Assembly (NCBI RefSeq): GCF_013378055.1
Contig: NZ_CP051130.1
Span: forward strand, 1,550,001 to 1,614,000
Direction of reading: 5' to 3'
Source of the DNA: Parasphingopyxis sp. CP4
Lineage (GTDB): Bacteria; Pseudomonadota; Alphaproteobacteria; Sphingomonadales; Sphingomonadaceae
DNA length: 64,000 nucleotides
In this document: piece by piece, positions 19,701 through 29,323 of the stretch
Layout of the letters: every line of letters starts with the position of its first letter
Position numbering within the stretch: the stretch's first letter is position 1
Made by a program: the position numbers and the translations under genes
Notes under the pieces: model-generated
What the model saw: only the letters and a program-made list of their open reading frames with translations
Told to the model about the DNA's origin: nothing
Database searches by the model: none

Positions 19701-20834
19701 ATGCGAACCCTCGACACAATCGTCATCGGTGCGGGCATTGCCGGCCTCTCCGCCGCCGCGCGGATTGCCCAGCATTGCGATACTGTCGTGCTCGAACGCG
19801 AAAGCGCACCCGGCTATCACTCCTCGGGGCGCAGCGCGACATTCTGCCATTTCGGGATCGGCAACGGACTGGTCCATCGGCTCACCGCGATCAGCAAGGC
19901 GATCTTCGCAACGCCGCAGGAAGGCGATCATCCGCCACTCGCCCGACGCATGGCGGCATTCTTCATCGCCCGCGATCATGAACGCGAAGCGCTCAAGAGA
20001 CTGACCGAGACCACCCTCTCCCACTCCCCTGATGCGCGGCAAATCGCTGAGGAGGAGATTTCAGACATCGTCCCTGTTCTGAAGATCGGCGATGATGGTT
20101 TTGTCGGCGGACTATACGATCCTGACGCCTATAAGCTCGATAGCGATGCTATGCTCCAAGCCAATGTCCGAGCATTGCGAGATGCAGGTGGTGCACTGAT
20201 TTCAAATTCTCCAGTGACTGGCATTCGCGCGGTCGGCTCCAACTGGATCGTCGATACGCCCGGTGAGAGCTATCAGGCACGGCGTATCATCAATGCAGCG
20301 GGATCCTGGGCTGATGATATTGCGACAATGGCCAGTGTTACGCCGCTCTGCCTGACACCGTTGAAACGCACCATCATCGCGATCCGCCCGCCGGACGGCA
20401 TAGATGTCAGCGACTGGCCCTTCACCAAGACTGTTGGTGAAGGTTTCTACATGCTTCCGGAAGGTTCCGGTCGATTGCTTGCCTGCCCTATGGACGAAAC
20501 CCCCAGCGAACCTTGCGATGCTCAGCCCGATGAGGAAACCATCGCTCTTGCTGCGTGGCAGGTCGAGCAGGCAACGACCATGTCGATCCGGCGGATCGAC
20601 CATAAATGGTCGGGCTTGCGAACCTTCGCGCCAGACAAGAGCCCGGTCGCCGGCTACGCGCCTGACGCGCCCGGCTTCTTCTGGCTGGCAGGTCAGGGAG
20701 GCTTTGGCCTCCAGACATCACCGGGAATGGCCATGGCGGCCGAAGCGCTGTCGCTCGACCTCGATTGGCCAGAGCCTCTCCGCGCTATGGACATCGATCC
20801 AACCGAACTGAGCCCGGCCAGATTGCGACGCTAA
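19701..20834 (+). CDS. FAD-dependent oxidoreductase, D-amino-acid oxidase fold
   Basis: This 377-residue flavoenzyme has an N-terminal dinucleotide-binding motif (VIGAGIAGLSAAARIA), the GRSATF segment and a C-terminal FAD-closing motif WLAGQGGFGLQTSPG. This is the DadA/GlpD-type DAO superfamily, acting on an amine or a hydroxy acid; the exact substrate cannot be assigned. Its stop overlaps the convergent glutathione reductase gene by four bases. Confidence 0.85.
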   Translation: MRTLDTIVIGAGIAGLSAAARIAQHCDTVVLERESAPGYHSSGRSATFCHFGIGNGLVHRLTAISKAIFATPQEGDHPPLARRMAAFFIARDHEREALKRLTETTLSHSPDARQIAEEEISDIVPVLKIGDDGFVGGLYDPDAYKLDSDAMLQANVRALRDAGGALISNSPVTGIRAVGSNWIVDTPGESYQARRIINAAGSWADDIATMASVTPLCLTPLKRTIIAIRPPDGIDVSDWPFTKTVGEGFYMLPEGSGRLLACPMDETPSEPCDAQPDEETIALAAWQVEQATTMSIRRIDHKWSGLRTFAPDKSPVAGYAPDAPGFFWLAGQGGFGLQTSPGMAMAAEALSLDLDWPEPLRAMDIDPTELSPARLRR

Positions 20835-22180
20835 CGCAGCAGGACCAGTTCTTCGGCCATCGTCGGGTGCAAGGCGACGACATTGTCGAAGTCTGCTTTG
20901 GTGAGTTTCGCCTTGATCGCCACAGCAGCGGCCTGCAGGATTTCCGGCGCATCCGGCCCGATCATATGGAGACCAACAACACGGTCCGTATCTGCATCCG
21001 TGACCATCTTGTACAGCGCGCGCTCGTTACGCTCGGCAAGCACATCTTTCATCGCCCGGAAATCCGACTGGTAGACCTTGATCGAGCCGAGCTGATTTCG
21101 CGCTTCGCCCTCGGTTAGCCCGACAGCGGCCAGTGGTGGGTGGCTGAAGACGGCCGAGGGGATGCAGCCATAGTCAACCGTAGTCGGCGTGTCGTTGAAC
21201 ACCGTTTCGGCAAAGGCATTGCCTTCGCGAATAGCGACAGGCGTTAGCTGTACCCGATTGGTAACATCGCCAACCGCGTAGACGCTGTCGACATTGGATT
21301 TGCTATATTCATCCACGACGATGGCACCGCCATCATCCAACTCAACGCCGGCACTTTCGAGGCCCAGGCCATCCGTCTTGGGCACGCGGCCGGTCGCGAT
21401 CAGCACCTGATCCACGGTGATTGGATCATGATTGCTCATACGCACTTCTAGGCTGCCATCATCGTTGCGCTCGATATTCTCAAACTGCGCATTGAAGCGG
21501 AATTCGATACCCTTCATCATCGAAATCTGGAGCAGGCGATCGCGGATCGACTGGTCATATTGGCGCAGGATCACATCTGAACGATTTATCAGCGTCACCT
21601 TGCTACCAAGCTTGTTGAAAATACCGGCAAATTCATTGGCTATATAGCCGGCACCGGCGATCAATACGCGCTTCGGCAAGGTGTCGAGATGAAAGACTTC
21701 GTTCGAGCTGATCGCATGTTTCGAGCCCGGAAATTCCGGGATATGCGGCCATGCGCCGGTCGCGACCAGGATATATTTCGCGCTCTTCGTCTCGCCGCTT
21801 GCCAATGTGACCTCATTGGGACCGCTGATGGTTGCGCGCTCGTGATAAATCTCAACATCATGACTATTCAGCGTGTCAGTATAGGCACCATTGATCCGGT
21901 CGACCTCTTTCAGAACATTATCGCGCAAGGTTGGCCAATCGAAACTGGGTTGCTCCGACAGCTGCCATCCGAATTTCTGGGCGTCTTTAAGGTCTTCCGC
22001 GAAATGCGCGCCGTACACGAGCAGTTTCTTGGGCACACAACCGCGGATCACACATGTGCCACCAACTTTGTGCTCTTCAGCAATGGCAACATTGGCACCA
22101 AAGGCAGCCGATACGCGCGCGGCGCGCACGCCACCGGATCCCGCTCCGATTACGAATAGATCATAGTCAAACTCGGCCAT
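20831..22180 (-). CDS. gor: Glutathione-disulfide reductase
   Basis: Gor reduces glutathione disulfide with NADPH. The 449-residue protein has the FAD motif VIGAGSGGVRAARV, the redox-active pair in GGTCVIRGCVPKK, an NADPH-binding IAGAGYIANEFAGIF and the C-terminal HPTMAEE with the active-site histidine contributed across the dimer. These match glutathione reductase better than lipoamide or mercuric reductases. It fits with the glutathione-dependent alcohol dehydrogenase elsewhere in the window. A perfect palindrome lies about 76 bases upstream. Confidence 0.93.
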   Translation of the reverse strand: MAEFDYDLFVIGAGSGGVRAARVSAAFGANVAIAEEHKVGGTCVIRGCVPKKLLVYGAHFAEDLKDAQKFGWQLSEQPSFDWPTLRDNVLKEVDRINGAYTDTLNSHDVEIYHERATISGPNEVTLASGETKSAKYILVATGAWPHIPEFPGSKHAISSNEVFHLDTLPKRVLIAGAGYIANEFAGIFNKLGSKVTLINRSDVILRQYDQSIRDRLLQISMMKGIEFRFNAQFENIERNDDGSLEVRMSNHDPITVDQVLIATGRVPKTDGLGLESAGVELDDGGAIVVDEYSKSNVDSVYAVGDVTNRVQLTPVAIREGNAFAETVFNDTPTTVDYGCIPSAVFSHPPLAAVGLTEGEARNQLGSIKVYQSDFRAMKDVLAERNERALYKMVTDADTDRVVGLHMIGPDAPEILQAAAVAIKAKLTKADFDNVVALHPTMAEELVLLR

Positions 22181-22255
22181 ATGTAATTCCCGCTGTTATT
22201 TTCTTGTTAGTGTTCGATCTGGGTACGCCACTGGTTACTCTCAAGAAGAGATTGC

Positions 22256-22270
22256 CGATCACAGTGATCG
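22256..22270. promoter_or_regulatory. Palindrome upstream of gor
   Basis: CGATCAC-A-GTGATCG is a perfect 7-1-7 inverted repeat between pgi and gor. The one-base centre makes a terminator hairpin unlikely and an operator more likely. Confidence 0.3.
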
Positions 22271-22290
22271 TTTTGCTTCTCGCCAGTCAC

Positions 22291-23772
22291 TCAAAGAGCA
22301 CGGTCGATCAGAGCCTGGGTAGACGGATCGAGCGCAAGCGCTTCCTCATCATTGGCAATCGAGCGCGCAATGTGCTTGCCAAGCTCAACACCGAATTGAT
22401 CGAATGGATTGATGCCAAGGATCGCTGCGCTGACAAATGTACGGTGCTCGTAGAAGGCGAGCAGCGCACCCAGGTCAAACGGATCAAGCCGTTCCAATAG
22501 GACCGTCGTCGAGGGACGATCTCCCGGGAAATTTCGATCTGGATCATCCGACTCGCGACCAGCGAGCAGTGCAGCCGCCTGCGCGAAACAGTTGATCAGC
22601 AGCTGCTCGTGATGCGCAGGATCGCGATGATCATGCGCTTCGGCGGCAGCGATAAACTCAACCGGGACAAGATGGGTTCCCTGATGCAGCAGTTGGAACA
22701 CGGCATGTTGCGCATCGGTGCCGACCCCGCCCCATACGATTGGGGCAGTCGACCGATCGGACGCCTTGCCGTTCGATTCCATTTCAAGCTGCTGCAGATA
22801 GGGTGGAAGCAGACGCAGTCGTTCATCGTAAGGGAATACAGCGCGGGTCTCGCTCCCGCGTGCTTGGGCATAATAGAGATCGACAAAAGCGGCGAGCACT
22901 GGCGCATTCTGAGGCCATTCGGCCAAGCGGAAATGCCGGTCCATGGCTGCCGCACCTTCGAGAAGCTGTTCAAAGGCTTCCCAGCCTAACGCAAGCGCTA
23001 TCGGAAATCCGATTGACGACCAAAGTGAATATCGCCCCCCAACAGTATCGGGAAATGGCAGCACACGGGTCTGGTCAATGCCGAAATCAACCGCCCGGTC
23101 CGGATCCGCAGTTACGGCGACAATCTGTCCAAAAGGATCGCCAATACCGGCATTTCGCAGCCACTGGATCGCACTTTGTGCATTGAGCATGGTTTCGGCG
23201 GTCGTGAAGCTCTTCGATGCAATGACGAGTAGCGTGTATTCCGGGTCGAACAGCGTGAACGGTCCTTCAAGTGCAGCGCCATCTACATTGGAAACAACCG
23301 CAACATCATAGGCCGGCTCTTCCCGACCCAATGCATCAATGACGAATTCGGGTCCAAGCGCCGATCCGCCAATACCAAGGTGCAAAATGTGGCGTATCTC
23401 GCCCAGTGCACCCGCCTCAATCGCGTCGACGAGCGCCCGCATCCGCATATGCAAAGCATTGGCAAGCGCTACGCTTTCCGGCGCCCCCTGCCCGCGCTGC
23501 GCCATATGCTCGGCCGCGCGACCTTCGCTGACATTCACAGCAGCGCCGGCAAATAGCGCGTCGCGCTTCCCGGCAAGATCCTGCGCATCGGCGATCTCGC
23601 CAAAACTCTTGATCAGCCCGGCATTCAAATGAGTCTTGGAAAAATCAAAATAGAGACCTGCCTCTTCAATCGTCAGCAGATCTAGGCGGTCAGGATCGCC
23701 ATCGAACATTGCTGCCAAAGTCTTGCGTTCAGCCTGATCGACGGCTTGCCAGAGAGTATCATTGTCGGACAT
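22291..23772 (-). CDS. pgi: Glucose-6-phosphate isomerase
   Basis: Pgi interconverts glucose 6-phosphate and fructose 6-phosphate. The protein of about 493 residues has HLGIGGSALGPEFV, the phosphate-binding ASKSFTTAET, GGRYSLWSSIG, and the catalytic region MESNGK plus LHQGTHLVPVEF. It is a little shorter than the E. coli enzyme, as usual for alphaproteobacteria. The ATG at 23772 has AAGGGC upstream and replaces an earlier ATG. The gene stands on its own between the histidine kinase and gor on the same strand. Confidence 0.95.
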   Translation of the reverse strand: MSDNDTLWQAVDQAERKTLAAMFDGDPDRLDLLTIEEAGLYFDFSKTHLNAGLIKSFGEIADAQDLAGKRDALFAGAAVNVSEGRAAEHMAQRGQGAPESVALANALHMRMRALVDAIEAGALGEIRHILHLGIGGSALGPEFVIDALGREEPAYDVAVVSNVDGAALEGPFTLFDPEYTLLVIASKSFTTAETMLNAQSAIQWLRNAGIGDPFGQIVAVTADPDRAVDFGIDQTRVLPFPDTVGGRYSLWSSIGFPIALALGWEAFEQLLEGAAAMDRHFRLAEWPQNAPVLAAFVDLYYAQARGSETRAVFPYDERLRLLPPYLQQLEMESNGKASDRSTAPIVWGGVGTDAQHAVFQLLHQGTHLVPVEFIAAAEAHDHRDPAHHEQLLINCFAQAAALLAGRESDDPDRNFPGDRPSTTVLLERLDPFDLGALLAFYEHRTFVSAAILGINPFDQFGVELGKHIARSIANDEEALALDPSTQALIDRAL

Positions 23773-23818
23773 ATGCGCCCTTCTGACGCGATGGACGCCC
23801 GGCGGCAAGCGGCTTGCT

Positions 23819-25189
23819 TCAGTCTGACCGCAGCGGCAGCGTGATCCGGGCGCAAAGGCCTATGTCCGGTAGGTTTTCGAGGATCAGCTCGCCACTATGT
23901 TCACGGACAATCGCCCGGGCCAGTGCCAGACCGAGACCTGAGCCGCCTTCGTTTCGATTGCGCGAGCCTTCGAGTCGGGAAAAGGGTTCGAATACGCTCT
24001 CAAGCGCCTCGGTTGGAATCCCGGGTCCGCGATCCTCTATCTCGACAACGGCCATCAATTCATCTGCGCGAACACGAACTTTCACTACCTCGCCATAGCG
24101 GATGGCATTGTCGATCAGATTGCGCATTGCTCGCTTGAGCAGGTTGGCGCGACCGTTGACCACTACCTTTTCGCCGCCGTTCCACTCGACTGCCGCACCC
24201 ACATCTCGAAAATCTTCGATCGCGCTGTCCACAAGCGCGGTTAGATCGAGCGGTTCGGACTGCGCATTGGGCCGGCCAAGGCGCGCGAGCGAGAGAATAT
24301 CGTCCAAGGTTTCAGTCATGTCTGATATCGTCTCGACCATTCGCGAGCGTTCCGCTTCGTCCTCCACATTTTCCGCATGGATACGCAGGGCAGATAGCGG
24401 CGTTCGCAGATCATGGCCGATGGCACCCAACATATGATCCTTCTCACCCAGCATCGCAGAGATGCGGACCTGCATGGCGTTGAATGCTTCGATCAAACTA
24501 GCAACGTCTTGCGGCCCTGCGACAGGGACCACATCGCTGCCGCTATCTTCGCTAAAATCGCGCACGGCGACGGTCAGTGATTTCAATGGACGTGACACCC
24601 GGCGTGCGAAGAGAAACAGCAGGAACAGCAACACGCCGTAGAGAATCACGGTCTGAGCAATGATCGATATCAAAGCTCCTGCACCAGCCGGACGCAGGCG
24701 CATCCAGCTATTGACCCATTCGCCGCTTTCCAGCTGAATCGAGACCCGCAAAATTTCCGGGGGCCGTCTGTGTTCGACACGTTCGCGCAACCGGCGCGGA
24801 ATCGGCATTTGATCGATATCGACACGGCCGATTTCAATCGCCCGGACAGAAAAATCGATGTTTTCAAAGCCATTTACGAGACGGTTCTCATAGAGTCTCA
24901 CGCGCGGATGAGATTCCATGTGAACTGCACTTTGAGTGTCTACACTCAATGGACCGCGCCGTCCTGGCCCACCGCGTGGCCCGCGCCGTGGTCGAACTGG
25001 CAACCCTGCGTCAAGCCGCTCCGACACCGTCACGACGCGCGCAACAACTGGGCCAGCCGCCTCAGCAAATCGCAACTGTTCACTCGCTCTGACGAGCAAA
25101 ACAAAGTTGATCGCCTGCGCAATGAACAGCGCCAGGGCGACAATCAGCATCAACTGACCGAACAGGCTTTTGGGCCAGAACCGCATCAC
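23819..25189 (-). CDS. Sensor histidine kinase
   Basis: This kinase of 455-456 residues has two N-terminal membrane helices flanking a periplasmic segment that is rich in Arg and Pro (RPRRGPRGGPGRRG). A HAMP linker, H-box (GHDLRTPL), N-box (NLIDNAIRYG), DRGPGIP and GSGLGLALA follow. It autophosphorylates and passes phosphate to the response regulator encoded directly upstream; GTG (25189) or ATG (25186) overlaps that stop. An EF-hand protein gene precedes the pair, hinting at a cation or envelope signal. Confidence 0.92.
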   Translation of the reverse strand: MMRFWPKSLFGQLMLIVALALFIAQAINFVLLVRASEQLRFAEAAGPVVARVVTVSERLDAGLPVRPRRGPRGGPGRRGPLSVDTQSAVHMESHPRVRLYENRLVNGFENIDFSVRAIEIGRVDIDQMPIPRRLRERVEHRRPPEILRVSIQLESGEWVNSWMRLRPAGAGALISIIAQTVILYGVLLFLLFLFARRVSRPLKSLTVAVRDFSEDSGSDVVPVAGPQDVASLIEAFNAMQVRISAMLGEKDHMLGAIGHDLRTPLSALRIHAENVEDEAERSRMVETISDMTETLDDILSLARLGRPNAQSEPLDLTALVDSAIEDFRDVGAAVEWNGGEKVVVNGRANLLKRAMRNLIDNAIRYGEVVKVRVRADELMAVVEIEDRGPGIPTEALESVFEPFSRLEGSRNRNEGGSGLGLALARAIVREHSGELILENLPDIGLCARITLPLRSD

Positions 25190-25905
25190 AATTTTGAGAC
25201 GTCCGTCGCAAGAGTGTAGCCGCCGCCCCAGACTGTCTTGATCAGCTGGGGGGATTTCGGGTCGCGCTCGATCTTGCGACGGAGTCGGCTGACCTGATTG
25301 TCGATCGCGCGATCGAACGCTGCAGCCTCCCGTCCTTGCGTAAGGTCAAGCAGTTGATCACGCGAAAGGACTTGCTGTGGGTGGGTCACTAAGGCGAGAA
25401 GCAATTGATACTCGCCCGTCGACAGTGCGACCGCAACGCCATCTCTATCAACCAAAGTGCGCTCACCCGCTCTCAAAACCCAGTCGCCAAAGCCATAGCT
25501 TTGTTGATCGGGCGCGCGTTGATGGACGCCGGTCGCGCCGGACCGGCGGAGAATTACCTTGATGCGCGCGAGCAATTCGCGCGGTGAGAAGGGTTTTACC
25601 ACATAATCATCGGCACCCATTTCGAGCCCCACGATCCGCTCGGTCTCCTCCGATTTCGCCGTCAACAAGATGACAGGGATTTCGCTCGTCGCACGGATAT
25701 GCCGGGTCAGGCTTAACCCATCTTCGCCGGGCATCATGATATCGCTGATCACGCAGTCTATCGCATAGCCAGCAAGCGCCTTGCGCGCTGCGTCAGCGCC
25801 CGCGGCTTGCGACACGCGATAGCCATTCTTGCCGAGAAAACTCGCTAATGGCTCACGAATGCTGCGCTCATCTTCTACGAGCAAGAGATGGGGTTTTGAT
25901 GTCAT
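25186..25905 (-). CDS. OmpR-family response regulator
   Basis: This 239-residue protein has a receiver domain (LLVEDERS, phosphoacceptor Asp in CVISDIMMPGEDG, conserved Lys in YVVKPFSPREL) and a C-terminal winged helix (LSTGEYQLLLALVTHP, DRAIDNQVSRLRRKIE). It is coupled to the kinase by a 4-base overlap. Tandem repeats with 10-base spacing upstream of the EF-hand gene are plausible binding sites. Confidence 0.94.
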   Translation of the reverse strand: MTSKPHLLLVEDERSIREPLASFLGKNGYRVSQAAGADAARKALAGYAIDCVISDIMMPGEDGLSLTRHIRATSEIPVILLTAKSEETERIVGLEMGADDYVVKPFSPRELLARIKVILRRSGATGVHQRAPDQQSYGFGDWVLRAGERTLVDRDGVAVALSTGEYQLLLALVTHPQQVLSRDQLLDLTQGREAAAFDRAIDNQVSRLRRKIERDPKSPQLIKTVWGGGYTLATDVSKL

Positions 25906-25942
25906 AGGGAGAGCATAGCGCGGCTCGACCCGCTAAGCGATA

Positions 25943-25982
25943 TGGCGGGCAACCGGCCAGGGAAGCCACCGGTTACCCGCCA
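25943..25982. terminator. Strong intercistronic hairpin, no T-run
   Basis: TGGCGGGCAACCGG pairs with CCGGTTACCCGCCA, a 14-bp stem with one wobble pair and a 12-base loop. It lies between the EF-hand gene and the response regulator. Without a T tract it may act as attenuator or mRNA-processing structure rather than as a full terminator. Confidence 0.55.
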
Positions 25983-26044
25983 AACGCCGCGTGCCTCATA
26001 TTGGGAGGGGCGAAGCACGCGGTAGGGGTTCGCTTGCCGGGCCC

Positions 26045-26662
26045 TTATCCGCCGTGCCGTGCGGCGCGATGCGCCTCGCGGGCAGCCCGACGTTCTTCGC
26101 GAGTGACGACGCCATCGCTATTCGCGTCCGCCCGATCAAACCGTTCGAAGGCCATCGCTGCGATCTCATCACGGGTTACCAGGCCATCGCCATTCGCATC
26201 CGGATTGGGGCGATTGGCACGTCGCTGGGCGCGCCGTTCGCGACGCTCAGCACGGGCCTGATCCCGCTCGGCCTGAGTGATCTGGCCATCACCATTCGCA
26301 TCAAAGCGATCAAATCGTTCAAGAGCTCGCTCCGTCACTTCTTCGCGTGTGACCACACCATCGCCGTTGCTGTCCATTCGTTCCATGCGATTGCCGCGTC
26401 TACCATGGCGACCGTGGCGCCCGCGTCGCTCGGACCAGCGCGCACGCATCTGTTCACGGGCCGCAGAGCGTTCCGTTTCATCAATTGCGCCATCGCCATT
26501 CGCATCGGCACGCGCAAAGCGTGCGTCGATCTGCGCATTGACTTCGTCGCGAGTGAGGTTGCCATCGCCATCTGCGTCGCCGCGCATGCCACCAGGCTGC
26601 GCAATTGCGACACCAGCGACCACCAAGGCGGCGCTTGCTGAGATAATTGCTATTTTTTTCAT
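26045..26662 (-). CDS. Secreted EF-hand calcium-binding protein
   Basis: This 205-residue protein has a signal peptide (IISASAALVVAGVAIAQ) and about six EF-hand loops of the DxDGDG / DANGDG / DSNGDG type, each followed by a conserved glutamate-containing helix. A basic stretch (RRGRHGRHGRRGNR) sits in the middle. It should bind several Ca2+ ions in the periplasm or outside the cell. It is immediately upstream of, and co-oriented with, a two-component system, so it may be a target or signal component. Three TGTCGCA motifs lie upstream of it. Confidence 0.88.
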   Translation of the reverse strand: MKKIAIISASAALVVAGVAIAQPGGMRGDADGDGNLTRDEVNAQIDARFARADANGDGAIDETERSAAREQMRARWSERRGRHGRHGRRGNRMERMDSNGDGVVTREEVTERALERFDRFDANGDGQITQAERDQARAERRERRAQRRANRPNPDANGDGLVTRDEIAAMAFERFDRADANSDGVVTREERRAAREAHRAARHGG

Positions 26663-26736
26663 CGGGTTATTCCTAACGCTATACTGTTCATCCGAAACGG
26701 GTTCTTCCCGCCACAGGTCATGGAATAACGGTCAAA

Positions 26737-26785
26737 TGTCGCAGAGCTTTGCCAGTAGGGCGATAAAGTGTCGCAAATTGTCGCA
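26737..26785. promoter_or_regulatory. Three TGTCGCA direct repeats between EF-hand gene and lepB
   Basis: TGTCGCA occurs at 26737, 26769 and 26779; the last two are exactly 10 bases apart, the spacing used by OmpR-type dimers on DNA. They lie 75-123 bases upstream of the EF-hand gene and just before lepB. Confidence 0.4.
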
Positions 26786-26790
26786 AGATC

Positions 26791-27699
26791 ATGATTGCAT
26801 CAGGCTTGACCGGGCCTCGCACCTCGTCGACATCGCGCGCAATGCTCAGGGAATTTGACGAGAATAGCGGATCGCGATCCTCATCGGCCAATATGCGGCC
26901 GGCCGGGCGCCGTTCGGCACTTGGCTGGTTGCGCTTCATTTTATTGCTTGCCCTGCTTGCGATCGTTGTACGCAGCCTGATTATTGCACCGTTCAACATT
27001 CCATCCCGGTCAATGACACCGACTTTACTCACCGGTGACTATCTGTTCGTTGCCAAATGGCCCTATGGCTATTCAAGATACAGCCTTCCCTTTGGGGCCG
27101 ATCTCTTCGATGGCCGGATCGGCAATGGCCGTCCCGAGCGCGGTGACATCATCGTCTTTCGCTCCCCAGCCGCCGCGGACACCGCCTATATCAAACGCGT
27201 GATCGGCATACCGGGTGATAGCGTCCGAATGATTGCCGGAGAATTGCAGCTCAACGGCGAAATGATCCCACGCGAAGCTCTCGAGGATTTCCGGGAACCG
27301 ATCGAGAATGTAAAGGACTGTCCAACAGGCCCAGGCAGTAACGGCCGAACGGAACAGGATGAAGATGGCACAATATTTTGCCTGACGCCGCAATATCGCG
27401 AAACATTGCCCGGCGGTCACAGCTATTCGGTACTTGATGCCGGTGACAGTACGGCAGATACGACCCAAGAGTTTCGGATACCCGATGGCCATTATTTCCT
27501 GATGGGTGATGATCGGGATCGCAGCGCTGACAGTCGCTTCCCAGCAGAACCTGATGGCGGCATCGGCCTTGTTCCGGAAGAGTATATTGTCGGGCGCGCG
27601 CTGGTCATTTTCTGGTCAACCGACGGCTCTGCGCGCTGGATCAATCCGCTCAGTTGGTTCTCGGCCACACGTGGCGATCGAATTGGCCGCGGCTTGTGA
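26791..27699 (+). CDS. lepB: Signal peptidase I
   Basis: LepB cleaves signal peptides at the outer face of the inner membrane. After one hydrophobic anchor (FILLLALLAIVVRSLIIAPF) the catalytic Ser lies in PSRSMTPTLLTGDY, the general-base Lys in AYIKRVIGIPGD, and box E is MGDDRDRSADSR. The start is uncertain: ATGs at 26791, 26842 and 26893 all lack a clear ribosome site, and the shortest still includes the anchor. It leads the common lepB-rnc-era order. Confidence 0.92.
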   Translation: MIASGLTGPRTSSTSRAMLREFDENSGSRSSSANMRPAGRRSALGWLRFILLLALLAIVVRSLIIAPFNIPSRSMTPTLLTGDYLFVAKWPYGYSRYSLPFGADLFDGRIGNGRPERGDIIVFRSPAAADTAYIKRVIGIPGDSVRMIAGELQLNGEMIPREALEDFREPIENVKDCPTGPGSNGRTEQDEDGTIFCLTPQYRETLPGGHSYSVLDAGDSTADTTQEFRIPDGHYFLMGDDRDRSADSRFPAEPDGGIGLVPEEYIVGRALVIFWSTDGSARWINPLSWFSATRGDRIGRGL

Positions 27700-27751
27700 A
27701 CGTCGATAATGCGTTGGCGCTCGTGCCTCGGTACGGCTAAGGACCCCGGCG

Positions 27752-28423
27752 ATGACTGACATTCACTTAACCACTGCTTGGCTTGTTGAAACGCTGAGGC
27801 ATGAACCAAATGACATGGCGATCTTTGAGCGCGCCCTAAACCATCCGAGCATGGATGGCCCAAATTATCAGCGGCTCGAGTTTCTCGGTGATCGTGTCCT
27901 TGGGCTTGTCGTTTCAACTTGGCTCTATGAGCGCCATGACACAGATCCTGAGGGTATGCTCAATAGCAGACTCGCATCACTTGTTTCCCGTCCTACCTGC
28001 GCCGCCGTCGCTCGCGAACTGGGTGTGGCCCCGCATATCCGGCTCGGCAAGCAAGCACGCGACGATGGGAGTGCTGACAGCGACAATGTGCTCGGCGATG
28101 TAATGGAGGCGTTGATCGGCGCGCTGTATCGCGACGGCGGCTTCGATGCGGTTCGGTCCTTTGTGTATCGCGTTTGGGAGAGCAGGCTCGAAGAAATGGA
28201 TCGCGCGCCGCAGCATCCAAAGAGCGCATTGCAGGAATGGGCTGCCGCCAATCGCTGCAAGCCACCGGTCTACTCCGTCACTAACCGGTCCGGCCCTGCG
28301 CATAACCCGCACTTCACGGTGCGAGCAGAGATACCCAATCGCGACGCCGCTGAGGCCGAAGGGTCGTCGAAACAAGAGGCAGAGAAAGCCGCGGCCCAAG
28401 CGCTGCTGGAGAAGCTGCAATGA
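27752..28423 (+). CDS. rnc: Ribonuclease III
   Basis: RNase III cuts double-stranded RNA in rRNA and mRNA processing. The 223-residue protein has the signature RLEFLGDRVLGLVV, the second acidic cluster NVLGDVMEALIGALY, and a C-terminal double-stranded RNA-binding domain from about residue 150 (PKSALQEWAAANRCKPPVY). Its stop overlaps the era start by four bases, giving coupled translation. Confidence 0.95.
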   Translation: MTDIHLTTAWLVETLRHEPNDMAIFERALNHPSMDGPNYQRLEFLGDRVLGLVVSTWLYERHDTDPEGMLNSRLASLVSRPTCAAVARELGVAPHIRLGKQARDDGSADSDNVLGDVMEALIGALYRDGGFDAVRSFVYRVWESRLEEMDRAPQHPKSALQEWAAANRCKPPVYSVTNRSGPAHNPHFTVRAEIPNRDAAEAEGSSKQEAEKAAAQALLEKLQ

Positions 28424-29322
28424 CGGACTCGGCCCAACGTTGCGGTTTCGTAGCGGTAGTCGGCGCACCCAACGCCGGTAAGTCGACACTCGTCAATGCG
28501 CTGGTCGGCCAGAAAGTCGCAATTACGAGCCCCAAGGCCCAAACGACGCGCACGCGTCTGATGGGAATTGCGATCGCAGACCAGACTCAGATCGTCTTGA
28601 TCGATACACCGGGAATCTTCGCGCCAAAGCGCAGGCTCGATCGAGCGATGGTGGCGGCTGCGTGGGGCGGCGCCGAAGGCGCTGATCTGATTGCATTGAT
28701 CATCGATGCCAAGGCAGGCGTAAAAGGCGGGATCGAGGCCATGGTGGAGACGTTGCGCAAACGCCCAGAACCAAAGCTGCTGATCCTCAACAAGGTCGAT
28801 ATTGCGAAGAAGGACGAACTGCTGCGCCTGGCCGCTGGACTAAATGCTCTGCTGGAACCCCAGGACACCTTCTTCATTTCGGCGACAACCGGAGATGGCG
28901 TGGCAGAACTCAAATCCGCGCTAGTGGATGCGATGCCCGTAGGGACATGGCATTTTCCCGAAGACCAGGTCTCCGATGCCAGTCAAAGACTGCTCGCCGC
29001 AGAAGTGACGCGCGAGCAACTCTATCATCAACTGCGCAATGAACTGCCCTATGCGAGCGCTATCGACACCGAAAGCTATAGCGAACGCAAAGACGGCTCG
29101 ATCGAAATTCGCCAGCAAATCCTCGTTGCGCGGCCGACTCAGAAAGCCATTGTCCTTGGCAAGGGCGGCAGTCGCATCAAAGAGATTGGCTCGGCGGCGC
29201 GCGCAGAACTCGCCGATCTATTGGGCTGCAAGGTCCATCTATTCCTGCACGTAAAAGTAAAACCGGATTGGGAAGAGGATCAGAGCCTTTATCGCGATAT
29301 CGGGCTCGACTGGGTAGAGTAG
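28420..29322 (+). CDS. era: GTPase Era
   Basis: Era is a ribosome-biogenesis GTPase that binds 16S rRNA. The 300-residue protein shows G1 GAPNAGKST, G3 DTPG, G4 NKVD and a C-terminal KH domain with GKGGSRIKEIGSAAR. Length and order after rnc are typical. It ends one base before the stop of the convergent sirtuin gene. Confidence 0.97.
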   Translation: MTDSAQRCGFVAVVGAPNAGKSTLVNALVGQKVAITSPKAQTTRTRLMGIAIADQTQIVLIDTPGIFAPKRRLDRAMVAAAWGGAEGADLIALIIDAKAGVKGGIEAMVETLRKRPEPKLLILNKVDIAKKDELLRLAAGLNALLEPQDTFFISATTGDGVAELKSALVDAMPVGTWHFPEDQVSDASQRLLAAEVTREQLYHQLRNELPYASAIDTESYSERKDGSIEIRQQILVARPTQKAIVLGKGGSRIKEIGSAARAELADLLGCKVHLFLHVKVKPDWEEDQSLYRDIGLDWVE

Positions 29323-29323
29323 A

